This document shows positions 12,861-22,463 of a DNA stretch of 64,000 nucleotides, one piece after another (within the stretch, counting starts at the first letter, position 1; each line of letters opens with the position of its first letter). The stretch is taken from positions 32,785,566-32,849,565 of the forward strand of contig CM039182.1 in the NCBI GenBank assembly GCA_008360975.2, in the 5' to 3' direction. The notes beneath the pieces were generated by a model. That model saw only the letters and a list, made by a program, of their open reading frames with translations, was not told the origin of the DNA and did not search any database. The stretch is from Lichenostomus cassidix. Taxonomy: Eukaryota > Chordata > Aves > Passeriformes > Meliphagidae. The position numbers were made by a program, and so were the translations under genes.

Positions 12861-15184
12861 CCGAAGCAGCTCTATTTTCTCCCCTATTTTTTTCTTTTCT
12901 TTTTTTTCCTTTTTCCTCGCAAATAAAGTAAACACAAGAGGGCGTTTCGAGCCTTTGATCCCGGCTCTGTACAGTAAGGAAAACAAACCATGAACTTCAA
13001 AAGGGATGGAGCTTTTCTGGGGTTAATTTCGCTTCCTAAACTGCTGAACACTGCAATAAATCATAGCTTCCCTCCCCTCCAGGAAAGCGCTAATCGGAGG
13101 AATATGTCCCAAAAGCACCCTTCACCATCGGCAGCCTCAGAGCCCGCGTAGGCTGTGATCTGACGGATCAAACTTCATGCGGGAGATATTATAAATCAAC
13201 AGGTTTCATAAATCTTTGCAGGCGACAGCTCCGCGGGGCCGGGGCGGGGGCGGGAGAAGGGGAGTGCCCGGCGGTAATGTGGGCACCGTGAAAATTCACT
13301 TCCTCGCAAGAATTGCATTAAGTAAACCTAACACCGAAATGTTGTCTAGCAATCTGTCTTGAAAAGGTTACAGTGTGTTAAAGATTTGGAAAGCTCCATA
13401 AAGCAGTAAAGATTATGAAGTACAGCTTAAAGGTTTATCAAATGACTTCCCGTGCCGGGACAATATTTAAACCCAAGGCAAAACCTGAAGCCTGTGATCT
13501 TTGCAGTCTGAGCCCATAAATGTGTTTGAGGAGGGATTCTGGTTTCTGCCGCTTAATAGTATCGCTTCTCTAACACGTAATTTAAATCCACTTTTCAGGA
13601 GCCGATATCTGGTAGTAAAACTAATACCAGGCAATTAGACGCGCTGCTTTAAAACCGCGTCGGGGTAGATGCAGTCCGAAGGGGCATACACCCAAAATCA
13701 GGAAGCTAACCAGTGGCTAGAGAGTGGGAAAACGATCCTTAAACCGAGTCTGGGAGCAAGGGGAAGCGAGCGTGTGCTGGAAACGGCGCTGAGAAGGGGC
13801 ACAGCAGCCCGAGTTGCCCCGCCCGGGGCGCGGGAGAGGGAAGTGGGGAGCGACCAGCCGCGGTGCCGGGAGCCGCGGAGGCGCCTCCGGGCTTTTCCCT
13901 CGCTGGTTTCCGTCCAGGGCTGCCCCTCCGTTCCCTGCACACGCACACACCGGCTCTGAATCACACGGCGTTTTTAAGGGGGCTCTTTGATCTGGCCAAG
14001 TGTCAGAGCCCCGAAAGCCGGGACTCAAATAACACGTCGTTACGACAAACAAATTTCTGCAGTCAGCTTTATGGCTTTATTGTCTATGGCACGAATAAAC
14101 TCGGGGAATTAGCAGGTTAGGGGGGAAAAAAAAGAAAAAAGCTCGCCTATAATAAAATACACATCTGTTTCCAGGGAAAATATGGTAAAAAACACACACA
14201 GAGTCAAAACTTGGCTTAGTCGCCACTGGCTGTACGGATAGGGAAAAGCACCATCTGTCATTTCTTAAGTGGCCCTTCTGTGGAGATTTACATTTGCAAT
14301 AGGCGTTTTAATCGCTCATTTTATAATTTTTAGTGTGACTGTATTTTGCAATACACACATTAAAAAAAAAAAAAGCTCAGTGTATGTATACAATCATATC
14401 AATTCCCTTCCCATGAACAAGCAGGCGCACTTAAACCTTAGACTACCATAAAATTTATATAGGGGTAGATTTTTATGGGCTTGTGTATTAATAGTCTCTA
14501 ATAAAATAAAGTTTACTCTGTGTGTGTGTGGTTTGAGTGCATATGGCTACACTCACCGTCCAGTTCTCAGTGTGCTGGATAACCTGTGCAGGAATTATTA
14601 AAGGGGGCATATGCTTATAACCATTAACACGTAGTGATAAATCAGTGAATGTCCGGGTTTGCCTGCGCACGTACCGAGATCTAATTTCCGAGCCGGTAGA
14701 ACAATATATCATCTCTGATATTTCAACAAGTGGGGTTTTTGTGTGTCTTAAATATTTTGCGAGCCAGACTACGCAACCGGAAATAATGGATTTTCTATGA
14801 GATATTAAAGAAAAATCCATCATCTCTTTTTTTTCTCCCCTTGGAAAGTCGTTAAAGGTTTGGAAAATAATATCCCAGAGATTTGCGAGGGTATTAAATC
14901 GTTTCGTTCCCTCTTTGCACACACGCGTGTGTGCCCACACACACGCACCCTTCCACACGCACACACGTGCTGCGCTTTTTGTAGGGATTCCCACCAAACC
15001 CATGAAAGGACACCGGTGGGTGCTAAACGATACGATGTAGGAGCTTTCCATCCACAGGTTTAGTTTTCCCTAAGTATTGCATTCATATGTACTTTATCTG
15101 TATTTTACAGATAAATATTTTACACGTCTACACGCTTTGCATATGTATAGGTATGTATAATTTTAGCAAGAAATGTGGATTAAT
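12861..15184. other. CpG-retaining inter-island DNA, no gene seen
   Basis: Moderate-GC DNA between the two islands that keeps many CpGs, with GC-rich patches at 13220-13270 and 13790-13940. It has numerous AT-rich homeodomain-like words (TAAT/ATTA, for example near 13020-13230 and 14590-14690). No coding exon is visible. This texture, high CpG without high GC around paired islands, is typical of broad unmethylated valleys at regulatory loci. Confidence 0.5.
14918..14968. repeat. (CA)n/(CG) microsatellite
   Basis: Imperfect CA-rich tract interrupted by ACGCGTGT and CCCACACACACGCACC. A short palindromic ACACGCGTGT core lies near its left end. Confidence 0.85.
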
Positions 15185-15942
15185 TGGTTTGAGCCTCAGC
15201 TCCGGAGGACCCTGGCAGACCCCCCCGGGGACGGTGTGCGGGGGCGGCGGCGGTGCGTCCCGCCAGGTACCGCAGCGCAGAGGGGCGGTGGGGTGAAGGC
15301 AGTGTGTGCTGGAGGGGTTGCGCAGGGAGGCACCCCGGCCCGGGCTGCGGAGCCGCCTGCCCGGGAGCGGGGATCGCCCGGGCTTTATTCCCTGCCACAG
15401 CTCACAGCTTCACGGCCCTTTAATAAATCCAAATATTTACCCTCGAGAGAAACGCTTTATGCGACTGCATGAGGGCCGGTAACCTTTGACAGGAGCCGTC
15501 ACAAAACACTCCTCCGTAATGGACCACAGTGCGCGTACATCTAATTTATTGTGCTAAAAGTTATTGCAGGGGCTGCGGGAGGGGGTCTCGGGCTACAAAT
15601 AAGCGTTTTGCCACTGAGCGGAAAACACCGCCCCTGGGTCAGTCGGGCAAAGCCACAGGGTATCCGATTCGGCCCAATCATACATCCCGTGTGATGCCGC
15701 TTTCATGGTTTTTGGGGGAAAAAAGTACAACAAAAAAACCCGCACCGGATACTGCAACGCGATCTGCGAAAATGCGGCAGGCAATATGTTTCCCGCGTAT
15801 CTGATAAAGTGGAGCGTTGAAACGAAGGGCAGGAAATCGTGCCCGACTTAACGGGGAGGAGCGCGAAAAACCCCCGCAGCCCTGCGTGGTGGCGGTGTCA
15901 GCGCCGGTCCGGAGCCACGGGAGTCCCGGGCTTAGACCGGCC

Positions 15943-15997
15943 GCGGTGCGGTGCGGTGCGGTGCGGTGCGGTGCGGTGCGGTGCGGTGCGGTGCGGA
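15943..15997 (+). repeat. (GCGGT)n pentanucleotide array
   Basis: Roughly eleven uninterrupted copies of GCGGT inside CpG island B. It is a GC-rich microsatellite, so its length in this assembly may not be stable between individuals. Confidence 0.95.
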
Positions 15998-16426
15998 TGG
16001 AGCCCCCGCATGGGGTGGGAGCAGCCTAGGAGCCTTTTAAACCCGGCGGCCGGTGCGGGCTAATAAGGAGGGACACTTCCAGCGGCAGCAGCACCCGTGG
16101 GGGCAGCGCGAAGGAAGCCCGATGGGATATTACCCTGTTTGTTTTCCCTTTGATCCGTAGGAAATAGGTCCTGCACTGCGTGACCCATTAAACTAATAAG
16201 ATTATAAAGATCAGCAAGAGGGGCTGGGGCCGCTAATGGTTCCCATCTGGGCCAGGTTTCGGCGTTATTGAAAACGGCGAGGCAGCGGGCTTGGGTTACA
16301 TAGCCGAGGTGAAAGCGGAGAGAGCGGGGAGCCGGGACCACACATCGCACCAATTAGCGCGGCGGGGCGGAAGAGCCTGGGGAGCCGGAGGGGCCGGGAC
16401 GCCACAAACCCCGGCGGGACCCCCCG

Positions 16427-16517
16427 CCCCGCGCCCGCCCCGCGCCCGCCCCGCGCCCGCCCCGCGCCCGCCCCGCGCCCGCCCCGCGCCCGCCCCGCGC
16501 CCGCCCCGCGCCCGCCC
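16427..16517 (+). repeat. 11-bp GC minisatellite (CCCCGCGCCCG)n
   Basis: About eight near-perfect tandem copies of an 11-bp unit, ending immediately before the octamer/CCAAT block. The complementary strand has regularly spaced GGGG/GGG runs with high G-quadruplex potential, and every copy carries a GC box-like core. The period is not a multiple of three. Confidence 0.95.
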
Positions 16518-16900
16518 CTCATGCATATGCAATAGGCGCGGCTCTGTGCAAATCAACGCCCGGGGCCGCCCTGGGCGGTGCGCGCGGTGGGCGGGAGGCG
16601 GAGACGGGCCCTGATTTGGATCTCCCCGCCCAGGGCGTGACGTCTCCGGGCTCTCCTCCAATGGGCGCGGCCGCCGTCTCGGGTTGCTCTAGAGCGTGCG
16701 CCCCGTCCGCCCCGCCCCGCTCGGCACGCCCCCCTCACGTGCATTCCAGCCAATAGCAGCGCTGCATGCAAATATAGAGAGGGCGGTGCGCGCCCCGTGG
16801 CCGCGGATTGGCCGCGCAGTGCCGGCGTGCGGGCGCACCCCCGGCGGGGCGGGGCCGGCCCGCGATTGGCCGGCGGTGTGGGCGGGGCGCGTGACGCCCG
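16518..16900 (+). promoter_or_regulatory. CCAAT/octamer/CRE/E-box promoter-like module 2
   Basis: Motifs read directly: CCAAT at 16658-16662 and 16750-16754; ATTGG at 16807-16811 and 16865-16869; GCATGCAAAT (octamer, reverse of the decamer in module 1) at 16764-16773; an overlapping TATA-like AAATATA at 16770-16776; CRE-like TGACGTCT at 16638-16645; a GTGACGCC near 16891; E-box CACGTG at 16736-16741; and several GC boxes. CCAAT, octamer and TATA within 27 bp, in the order expected for plus-strand initiation, suggest a start site near 16.8 kb. The arrangement resembles replication-dependent histone H2B promoters, but no histone frame follows. Confidence 0.7.
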
Positions 16901-17000
16901 GCGGGCGGAGACCGGAGCGGGGCAGGCCCTGCGCTCCTCCCGCCCGGACCGGCCCGGCCCTGCCCTGCCCGCGGCCTGCGCCCGCCCCGCCCCGGCTGAG

Positions 17001-17180
17001 CGGGAACCGCCCCTCTGGCGCCGTGCGCCCGCCTCCCTCTGGAGAGCCGGGACCGCCCCGCCGGCACCGTGTGCCCGCCTCCCTCTGGAGAGCCGGGACC
17101 GCCCCGCCGGCGCCGTGTGCCCGCCTCCCTCTGGAGAGCCGGGACCGCCCCGCCGGCGCCGTGTGCCCGCCTTCCCCACT
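17001..17180 (+). repeat. 46-bp GC-rich minisatellite, about 4 copies
   Basis: Tandem units begin at 17001, 17047, 17093 and 17139, an exact 46-bp period. The last three are nearly identical and the first is more diverged (CCCTCTGG in place of CCCGCCGG). The last copy changes to CTTCCCC near 17170. It lies just downstream of module 2, so it would be within the 5' end of any plus-strand transcript from there. Confidence 0.95.
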
Positions 17181-17530
17181 GCCCCCCGGCCGGTGCTCTC
17201 TCTCTGGCGGGGGCGGGGGGAGGCTGGTGCTGCCCCGCCGCCGCCGGGGTGCGCGCTAAAAAGGGGCAGGGGAAGGATAAACACCCGCGAAGGCGGGGCG
17301 GGCCGGTCCCACCTCCGCCCGTTTGCGGCTAATGAGCAGCCGCGAGCGCGGGGCAATTAGCGGTGTCAGCCCGGGGGAAGGCGGTGCGAGCGGGGAGAGC
17401 TGGTCCAGGGAAGCGAAGGGAGCGCTCCGGTTAAGGCAGGAGGGGCTGACTTTGACACAGGGGTGCCGCAGCGAGGGTGGGGGGTTCGTCCCTCTTGGTA
17501 TCCATCGCTTCGTTTGCCAGAGTGAAAAAC

Positions 17531-19397
17531 TGTAAATGGCGCGTACGCGGTTAATAGAAAACATCCCGCTGATGGAACGACGCCTCAGAGACACCGAATG
17601 TCTGAGCGCCGATTTAAACCTTCCCCCAGCCTCCCCGATGCGGCTTTTAAAGAACCAAATAGCACTGGAACTATTCGCTCTAGGCAGCTTCGTGCTTTTT
17701 TAAGTACCCGAGCTTCACCTCGCCATGATTTAGGGGATCATCTGAAGTGATTTAAGTGATCGTCTTGCCTCGAGCGATCATTTCAGCCTTTTCGTTAAAG
17801 TCACTTTCAGAACAAAAATCTCCTGGTGGTCTTAAAGGCACCGCTTCAAAGGGCTTATTTTTAGCCAACAGCTTAAGAATAAAGAACATCTGAAAGTATA
17901 CATATATGTATATATATATTTGTGAATAGTCATTCTTCACCGTTATTTGCAATTTTTTTTTTTAACATTTTGTTCCTTACCATTGACACGGTACTTCACA
18001 AGCTGTTCTTAGCTGTATTTCTTGAATACACGCGAATTGACGGCTGACATAAACACTTTGCGGAGATAATATAGCATAAGTTTAGGGTGTAACTGTGCCT
18101 TCAGAACTCGCATCAGAGCTGGCCCAGCAAATGCATAAATGATGCCAAAGTCTCTCGAAAATCCAACAAACAGTTCCCTCCACAGCACATTGCAGTTTGT
18201 ACATGAGGGTGGTTTGCAATGTATTGCTCTCTGTGAAGGCTTCTTGCAATATTTGTTCTAAACACAAAGTATAAAATCTTTCCGTGTATTTCGTTAATTG
18301 AGAGCCTGAGAACCCTGGCGTCAAGCAGGGAGGAAAATTTGGGCTCTGATCCTGTGCGCGCTAATGGAGTGAGTGCTTGCTATTTGTCAGGACTTCTAGG
18401 ATAAGTTGTTCATAACTTTTGCAAAACTAGGGATAAAACCCCTGCTTAAGGATCAAGCGAATGAAGACTGAAAAATCCGCCGAGTGAAAGATAAATCTCA
18501 TAATGAACAATCAGGGAAGCTACGTGAGATGCTGAGCGTAGCTCATTTTCGGGGAGCAGACTTGAATAGAAAATTAGAAGTACACCCAGAATGCAGTTGT
18601 AGGGCTTGGTATGGAAAACCTCCTCATTTTGAAGTTCGCTGTTTTAGTATAAGTCATATATGAAGTTCCCGCAGTGCCTGAGAGGGAAAAGTGCAAGTCT
18701 GCAATGCATAATTTTCTGTGCTTGACAGCATGTCTTCGGGTGATTTATTTTTATATTGAAAAGATGTGCTTACTTCACTTCAAAATATGTAAAATGCTTT
18801 TGTTTAGAGGCTTTGGGGTTTTTTGGTTTGGGGTTTTTTTGGCTTTTTTTTTTTTTTGTTTGTTTGTTTGTGGTTTGCTGGAGTTTTTTGTTTGTCTGTT
18901 TCAGGGTTTTTTCCTGCGTTGTTAAAATTTTTGTATACTGTTTTCCAGTGATTCTGCTGCTCGCATAATTTAATAGGGGAATTGTGCATGTTTGCTGTAT
19001 TATTGCTGACATAAATGACAGGGTAAACCGCTGAAAGCAGAGAAAGTTAGCTGAATTGCAACACTAAACCCACATGGCAGGGCTAATTTCTAGCTTAATT
19101 GTGGGTTTTTCTGGACACTGTCATCTTGTCATTTAGAAATACTTTAAAACATGCAAATAAATCGCTGGTTTTAATATCGTTTATTACATATTCCTGCTGC
19201 GGAGGAGCACAGCAGGAGGAGGTAATACAACTGCATCAGCTTGGTTCTTTAGCTGACCTAAATTGACTTAGGTAGGAGCATTTTCCACTAGCTGGCGATC
19301 TGTGATATTGACAGATTTATATGCTATTAAGATCCTGGATTTTAATTCACCCAAACCGCAAGGGAAGTTTTTGTGGATAAACATACAGGATCGGATT
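17531..19397. other. Right shoulder of CpG domain, no gene
   Basis: CpG frequency falls off gradually to about 18.6 kb, then the DNA becomes AT-rich and CpG-poor. There are no exons or named repeats, apart from an alternating TA tract at 17899-17920 and a G/T-rich tract at 18812-18914. Confidence 0.55.
18812..18914 (+). repeat. G/T-rich low-complexity tract (TTTGG/GTTT)
   Basis: About 100 bp of almost pure T and G with GGGGTTTTTT and (GTTT)n runs. It resembles the tracts at 29145-29238 and 58861-58937, and on the other strand those at 32975-33140 and 51827-51890. Confidence 0.85.
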
Positions 19398-19442
19398 ATG
19401 CAATGCAATGCAATGCAATGCAAAAAAAAAAAAAAAAAAAAA
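19398..19442 (+). repeat. (ATGCA)n followed by poly(A)
   Basis: Five tandem ATGCA copies run directly into about 21 A. A short tandem next to a long A run looks like the 3' end of a retroposed element, but no body is recognisable upstream. Confidence 0.9.
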
Positions 19443-19482
19443 GTATCAGCTTATTTTATTGTGTCTTAAATCCTGATTTAGT

Positions 19483-19538
19483 TTAACTTTCTAAATTACT
19501 TTGAGTAATTTAACTTTCTAAATTACTTTGAGTAATTT
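19483..19538 (+). repeat. 27-bp tandem duplication
   Basis: Two nearly identical copies of a 27-bp AT-rich unit starting TTAACTTTCTAA at 19483 and 19510. A recent local duplication. Confidence 0.95.
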
Positions 19539-19539
19539 A

Positions 19540-22320
19540 GTTTAGCAAGATGTCTGAAACTCAATGGCAGAAAATTCTATGGATCCAAATACCTTAGCAG
19601 GACTTGTAAAAGGATTATGTAGCTGTAGGGATAATAAAAAAATGCAAAGAACTGGTAACACAGGCATGTATAAGGGGTATAAATATTTACATACCAGGGT
19701 GTAAACCAAGGATTAGATTTACATTGTTGGAAACGGTGTTTCCTGGTGCAGGCTTTTTCGTAATTCTTTATGATGGAGTTACTCATTGTCCCTTACTTCA
19801 TGTCATCTGGGACTGATATCTGTCTGAATAAACCACATTTAATTTTGCCAATGCTTATATATATTTTACTTTTTTAATATCTTAAATCATATTCCCTGCT
19901 TTATTCAAGGTCTGTTGAACCTTGAAAAGAAGCAGGAGTTTTCCCGATGACTGACAGGCATTGGATTATGCCCTAAAGGAATCATACACTGTATTTCATG
20001 CAATGTCAAAGAATGGATAAGCATGAAATCTGATTAGATCTATTTTTCACGTATTACAGTTATTGTGGTTTGCACAATTGCCGCTTAACATATTTTGCAG
20101 ATTATGTCCATTTTACGCATGTTAGAGAAACAGATTTTTTTCTTCCACACCCATTTATTTTATCCCAGTATGTTAAATAGTGCTCACTGAAAGAGTGAAA
20201 CAATTAACTACGTGGGGAGTCTCCATAAGTGAAATTTTTTGCAACAGAGATTCAAGAGTGGTTTACACCTGAGGCTGTAGTCTCTGGTGATGAGGACAGG
20301 ATAGCAGAGAGTAATTACTGATTTCTGTTTCTGACCCTGGGGACCGACCAGGTGTGTGACCCTTTCTCAGTTTACAGGTCTGTAGATAGTAACTCAGAGT
20401 TTGCCTCATTGAAGCATGTTAAGAATCTTGTCTGCAATGCTCCAAGAGTCTCTGCAGAAAGACCTTTAGAAATACATAGAATTGTGTGGAAACAGTAACA
20501 GAAACACAGGCAGAAATAGCAGAGCTCTTGCATGCCAGAAACATTCAGCAAGAGAGCTGTGTTATCTTTCGCCCGTGCAGAACAGCATTTCTGTAAATGT
20601 AAGTCAAAAGTATTAGGGATAGTTCTTGGCTATCTCAGGGGATCAATTTTCCCTATACCAAGCACAAACTGAAGTCTACTTTAAAGTAAAGTAAATGCAG
20701 AAACTGTGCTTTCCAGGCGTGGGGGGAAGGGCGGGGCGGGGGGGAGGAAATAAAGCTCATTTAAAGCATACTGTAGTAACAGTTAAGTGATTTTTTTTCT
20801 CCGAGGTGTTTTTAGTGGCATAAAGACTGCTATTTGGACAAGTTGAACACCTGAAACTAATCTTTTAGTTTGTGGTTTGCTTTAGGTTTTGTTATTTGTT
20901 TGGGACTTTTCCAAGCCATGAGCTTCTGAAATGCATTAATAGAAATCTTCTGATCATGATCTCTGCTGGACTAGAATTATATTACACTTTGGTGATGTAA
21001 ATGAGAGCCAGCTAAGGAATTTGTTTCTCTTTTGACCATTGTAATTGTGAGCTCTGGACCTGCTCCTCTGTTTGAATAGAGCCTATCACATTCATGTGCC
21101 TTGACTGTTCGCTGTGAATCCCACGTCACAGGGCTTCTATAAACCTTACCTTATCTTCTTAAGAAAAAAAATACCTATTTGCTTATAGCTTTAAAAACGC
21201 CAGGTCCTTATGACTGTGAATGCCATCCTGAATATTGCTGGACCACAGAATTAAAAACCAAAAGCGTCACTGATAAAATTATTAAAACGTTCAAAATTCT
21301 GATAGTGTGCATGGTCTCAGGCTTGTCCAGGTGGTAGCATGAGCTCTGGAGCCCTGAGAAATGCACTGAGAAAGCAGGTTCTCTGCTCTCCCTCCTCAGA
21401 GCAAGAGAGCTGTGTTATCGCCCGTGCAGAAAAGCAGGCTCTGAGGTAATTCTTTAATCTGCCGCAGGAGGGTTGGCGGACTGCAGCAACACTGAACCGC
21501 AGCCCCGGAGCGCTGCTTCAGCCCCTGGTTTGAATCAGCCAGCAGCAAACCAGAACGGATAAAAGGGAAGCAGAGTAAGGGAAGAGACAGGAATGAATCA
21601 CATCATAGAGAGACACGAGCTGTGTTAGCGCAGGTTAGCACTTCCTCTGAACACCAGGTGAATTTATATCTCCTGGCCAGGTCTGTAGTTTAAATACACA
21701 GTTAGACAAATACTTCAGGTTTGTTTGTAATTTTTTTTCTGGTGCTAAACCATTTTGTAGAACCATTTTTTGTCACTCAGCTCCTTTTCTCACCAGTAAA
21801 TCAAAATACCCATTCCAAGGTGTTTTAACCATCAGAAATCTTGTTCAATATTAACAGAAAAAAAGAAAATAGCAAAGAGCAAAATCTTTTTGCCCTTTGC
21901 CAGCACAAGCACACACAGCAGCTGTGGAGGCACAGGGAAACGTGTATTTCTGATGCAGAAAATCAGGGACAGGTGTAAGCTTCAGTCTCTTCCTATGGAA
22001 GCAGAAGTTGGCAGGTTTTGCCACTTCAGTGGCTGTCCCCATGCATCTGCCATCCCCTGATCACATGCAGCATGTAGCATACAGCTCTGGGATTGCTGTG
22101 CTACCTGCACAGAGAGTAGGAGAACTGCAGCCCTGCAGAGCCTGGGTGATCTGGAGGTGCCCACAGATTGCCTCTTCCCAGCCCTGGGCAGTCTGTGTTG
22201 GCTTTCTCTACCCAAACCCCTGCCCTCGCACCCCCACCTTCCCAACTGTGCCAGAATAGCTCGGGCTGGCTCTAGGGTGATTGACAGGACCCATAATGCT
22301 GCCAGTTCAAAAGAGAAATA
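19540..22320. other. AT-rich intergenic DNA, no gene recognised
   Basis: No exon or named repeat. It contains the isolated G-rich tract at 20720-20744 and two imperfect copies of a 35-nt sequence (20548-20586 and 21401-21435). Plus-strand composition in sampled lines leans to T over A and G over C. Confidence 0.6.
20720..20744 (+). other. Canonical G-quadruplex-forming tract
   Basis: Four G runs (6, 3, 4 and 7 long) separated by loops of 2, 1 and 1 nt. This satisfies the standard intramolecular quadruplex pattern on the plus strand. It stands alone in AT-rich DNA. Confidence 0.85.
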
Positions 22321-22324
22321 ACTG

Positions 22325-22463
22325 CTTTTTCTTTTTCTTTTTCTTTTTCTTTTTCTTTTTCTTTTTCTTTTTCTTTTTCTTTTTCTTTTTCTTTTTCTTT
22401 TTCTTTTTCTTTTTCATCTTTCTTTTTCATTTTTTTCCTTTTTTTCTTTTTTTCTTTTTTTTT
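22325..22463 (+). repeat. (CTTTTT)n hexanucleotide array
   Basis: Fifteen perfect CTTTTT units at 22325-22415, followed by about 48 bp of degenerate T-rich pyrimidine sequence. One strand is all pyrimidine over more than 80 bp, which could form triplex DNA. Confidence 0.95.

Larger units (their letters stand above)
15185..17530. promoter_or_regulatory. CpG island B (about 2.3 kb)
   Basis: Second GC-rich, CpG-dense island of the domain. It contains three tandem arrays (15943-15997, 16427-16517, 17001-17180) and the CCAAT/octamer block at 16518-16900. Downstream is a TATA-like CTAAAAAGGGG near 17257, then two homeodomain-type sites, CTAATGAG and CAATTAGC, at about 17329-17361. Open frames here are shifted by tandem repeats whose periods are not multiples of three, so coding is unlikely. 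Confidence 0.85.

Noticed and set aside
16553..17356. Open frames of 187-267 codons on both strands in CpG island B
   Set aside because: They cross a 46-bp tandem array whose period is not a multiple of three, so each copy is read in a new phase, and frames are open on both strands at once. No domain.
16518..17530. Histone gene suspected from octamer + CCAAT + TATA-like motifs
   Set aside because: No histone-like frame or 3' stem-loop in or near the island.
19483..19538. Possible CRISPR-like or structured repeat
   Set aside because: Only two adjacent 27-bp copies with no spacer, in eukaryotic DNA. A simple tandem duplication.
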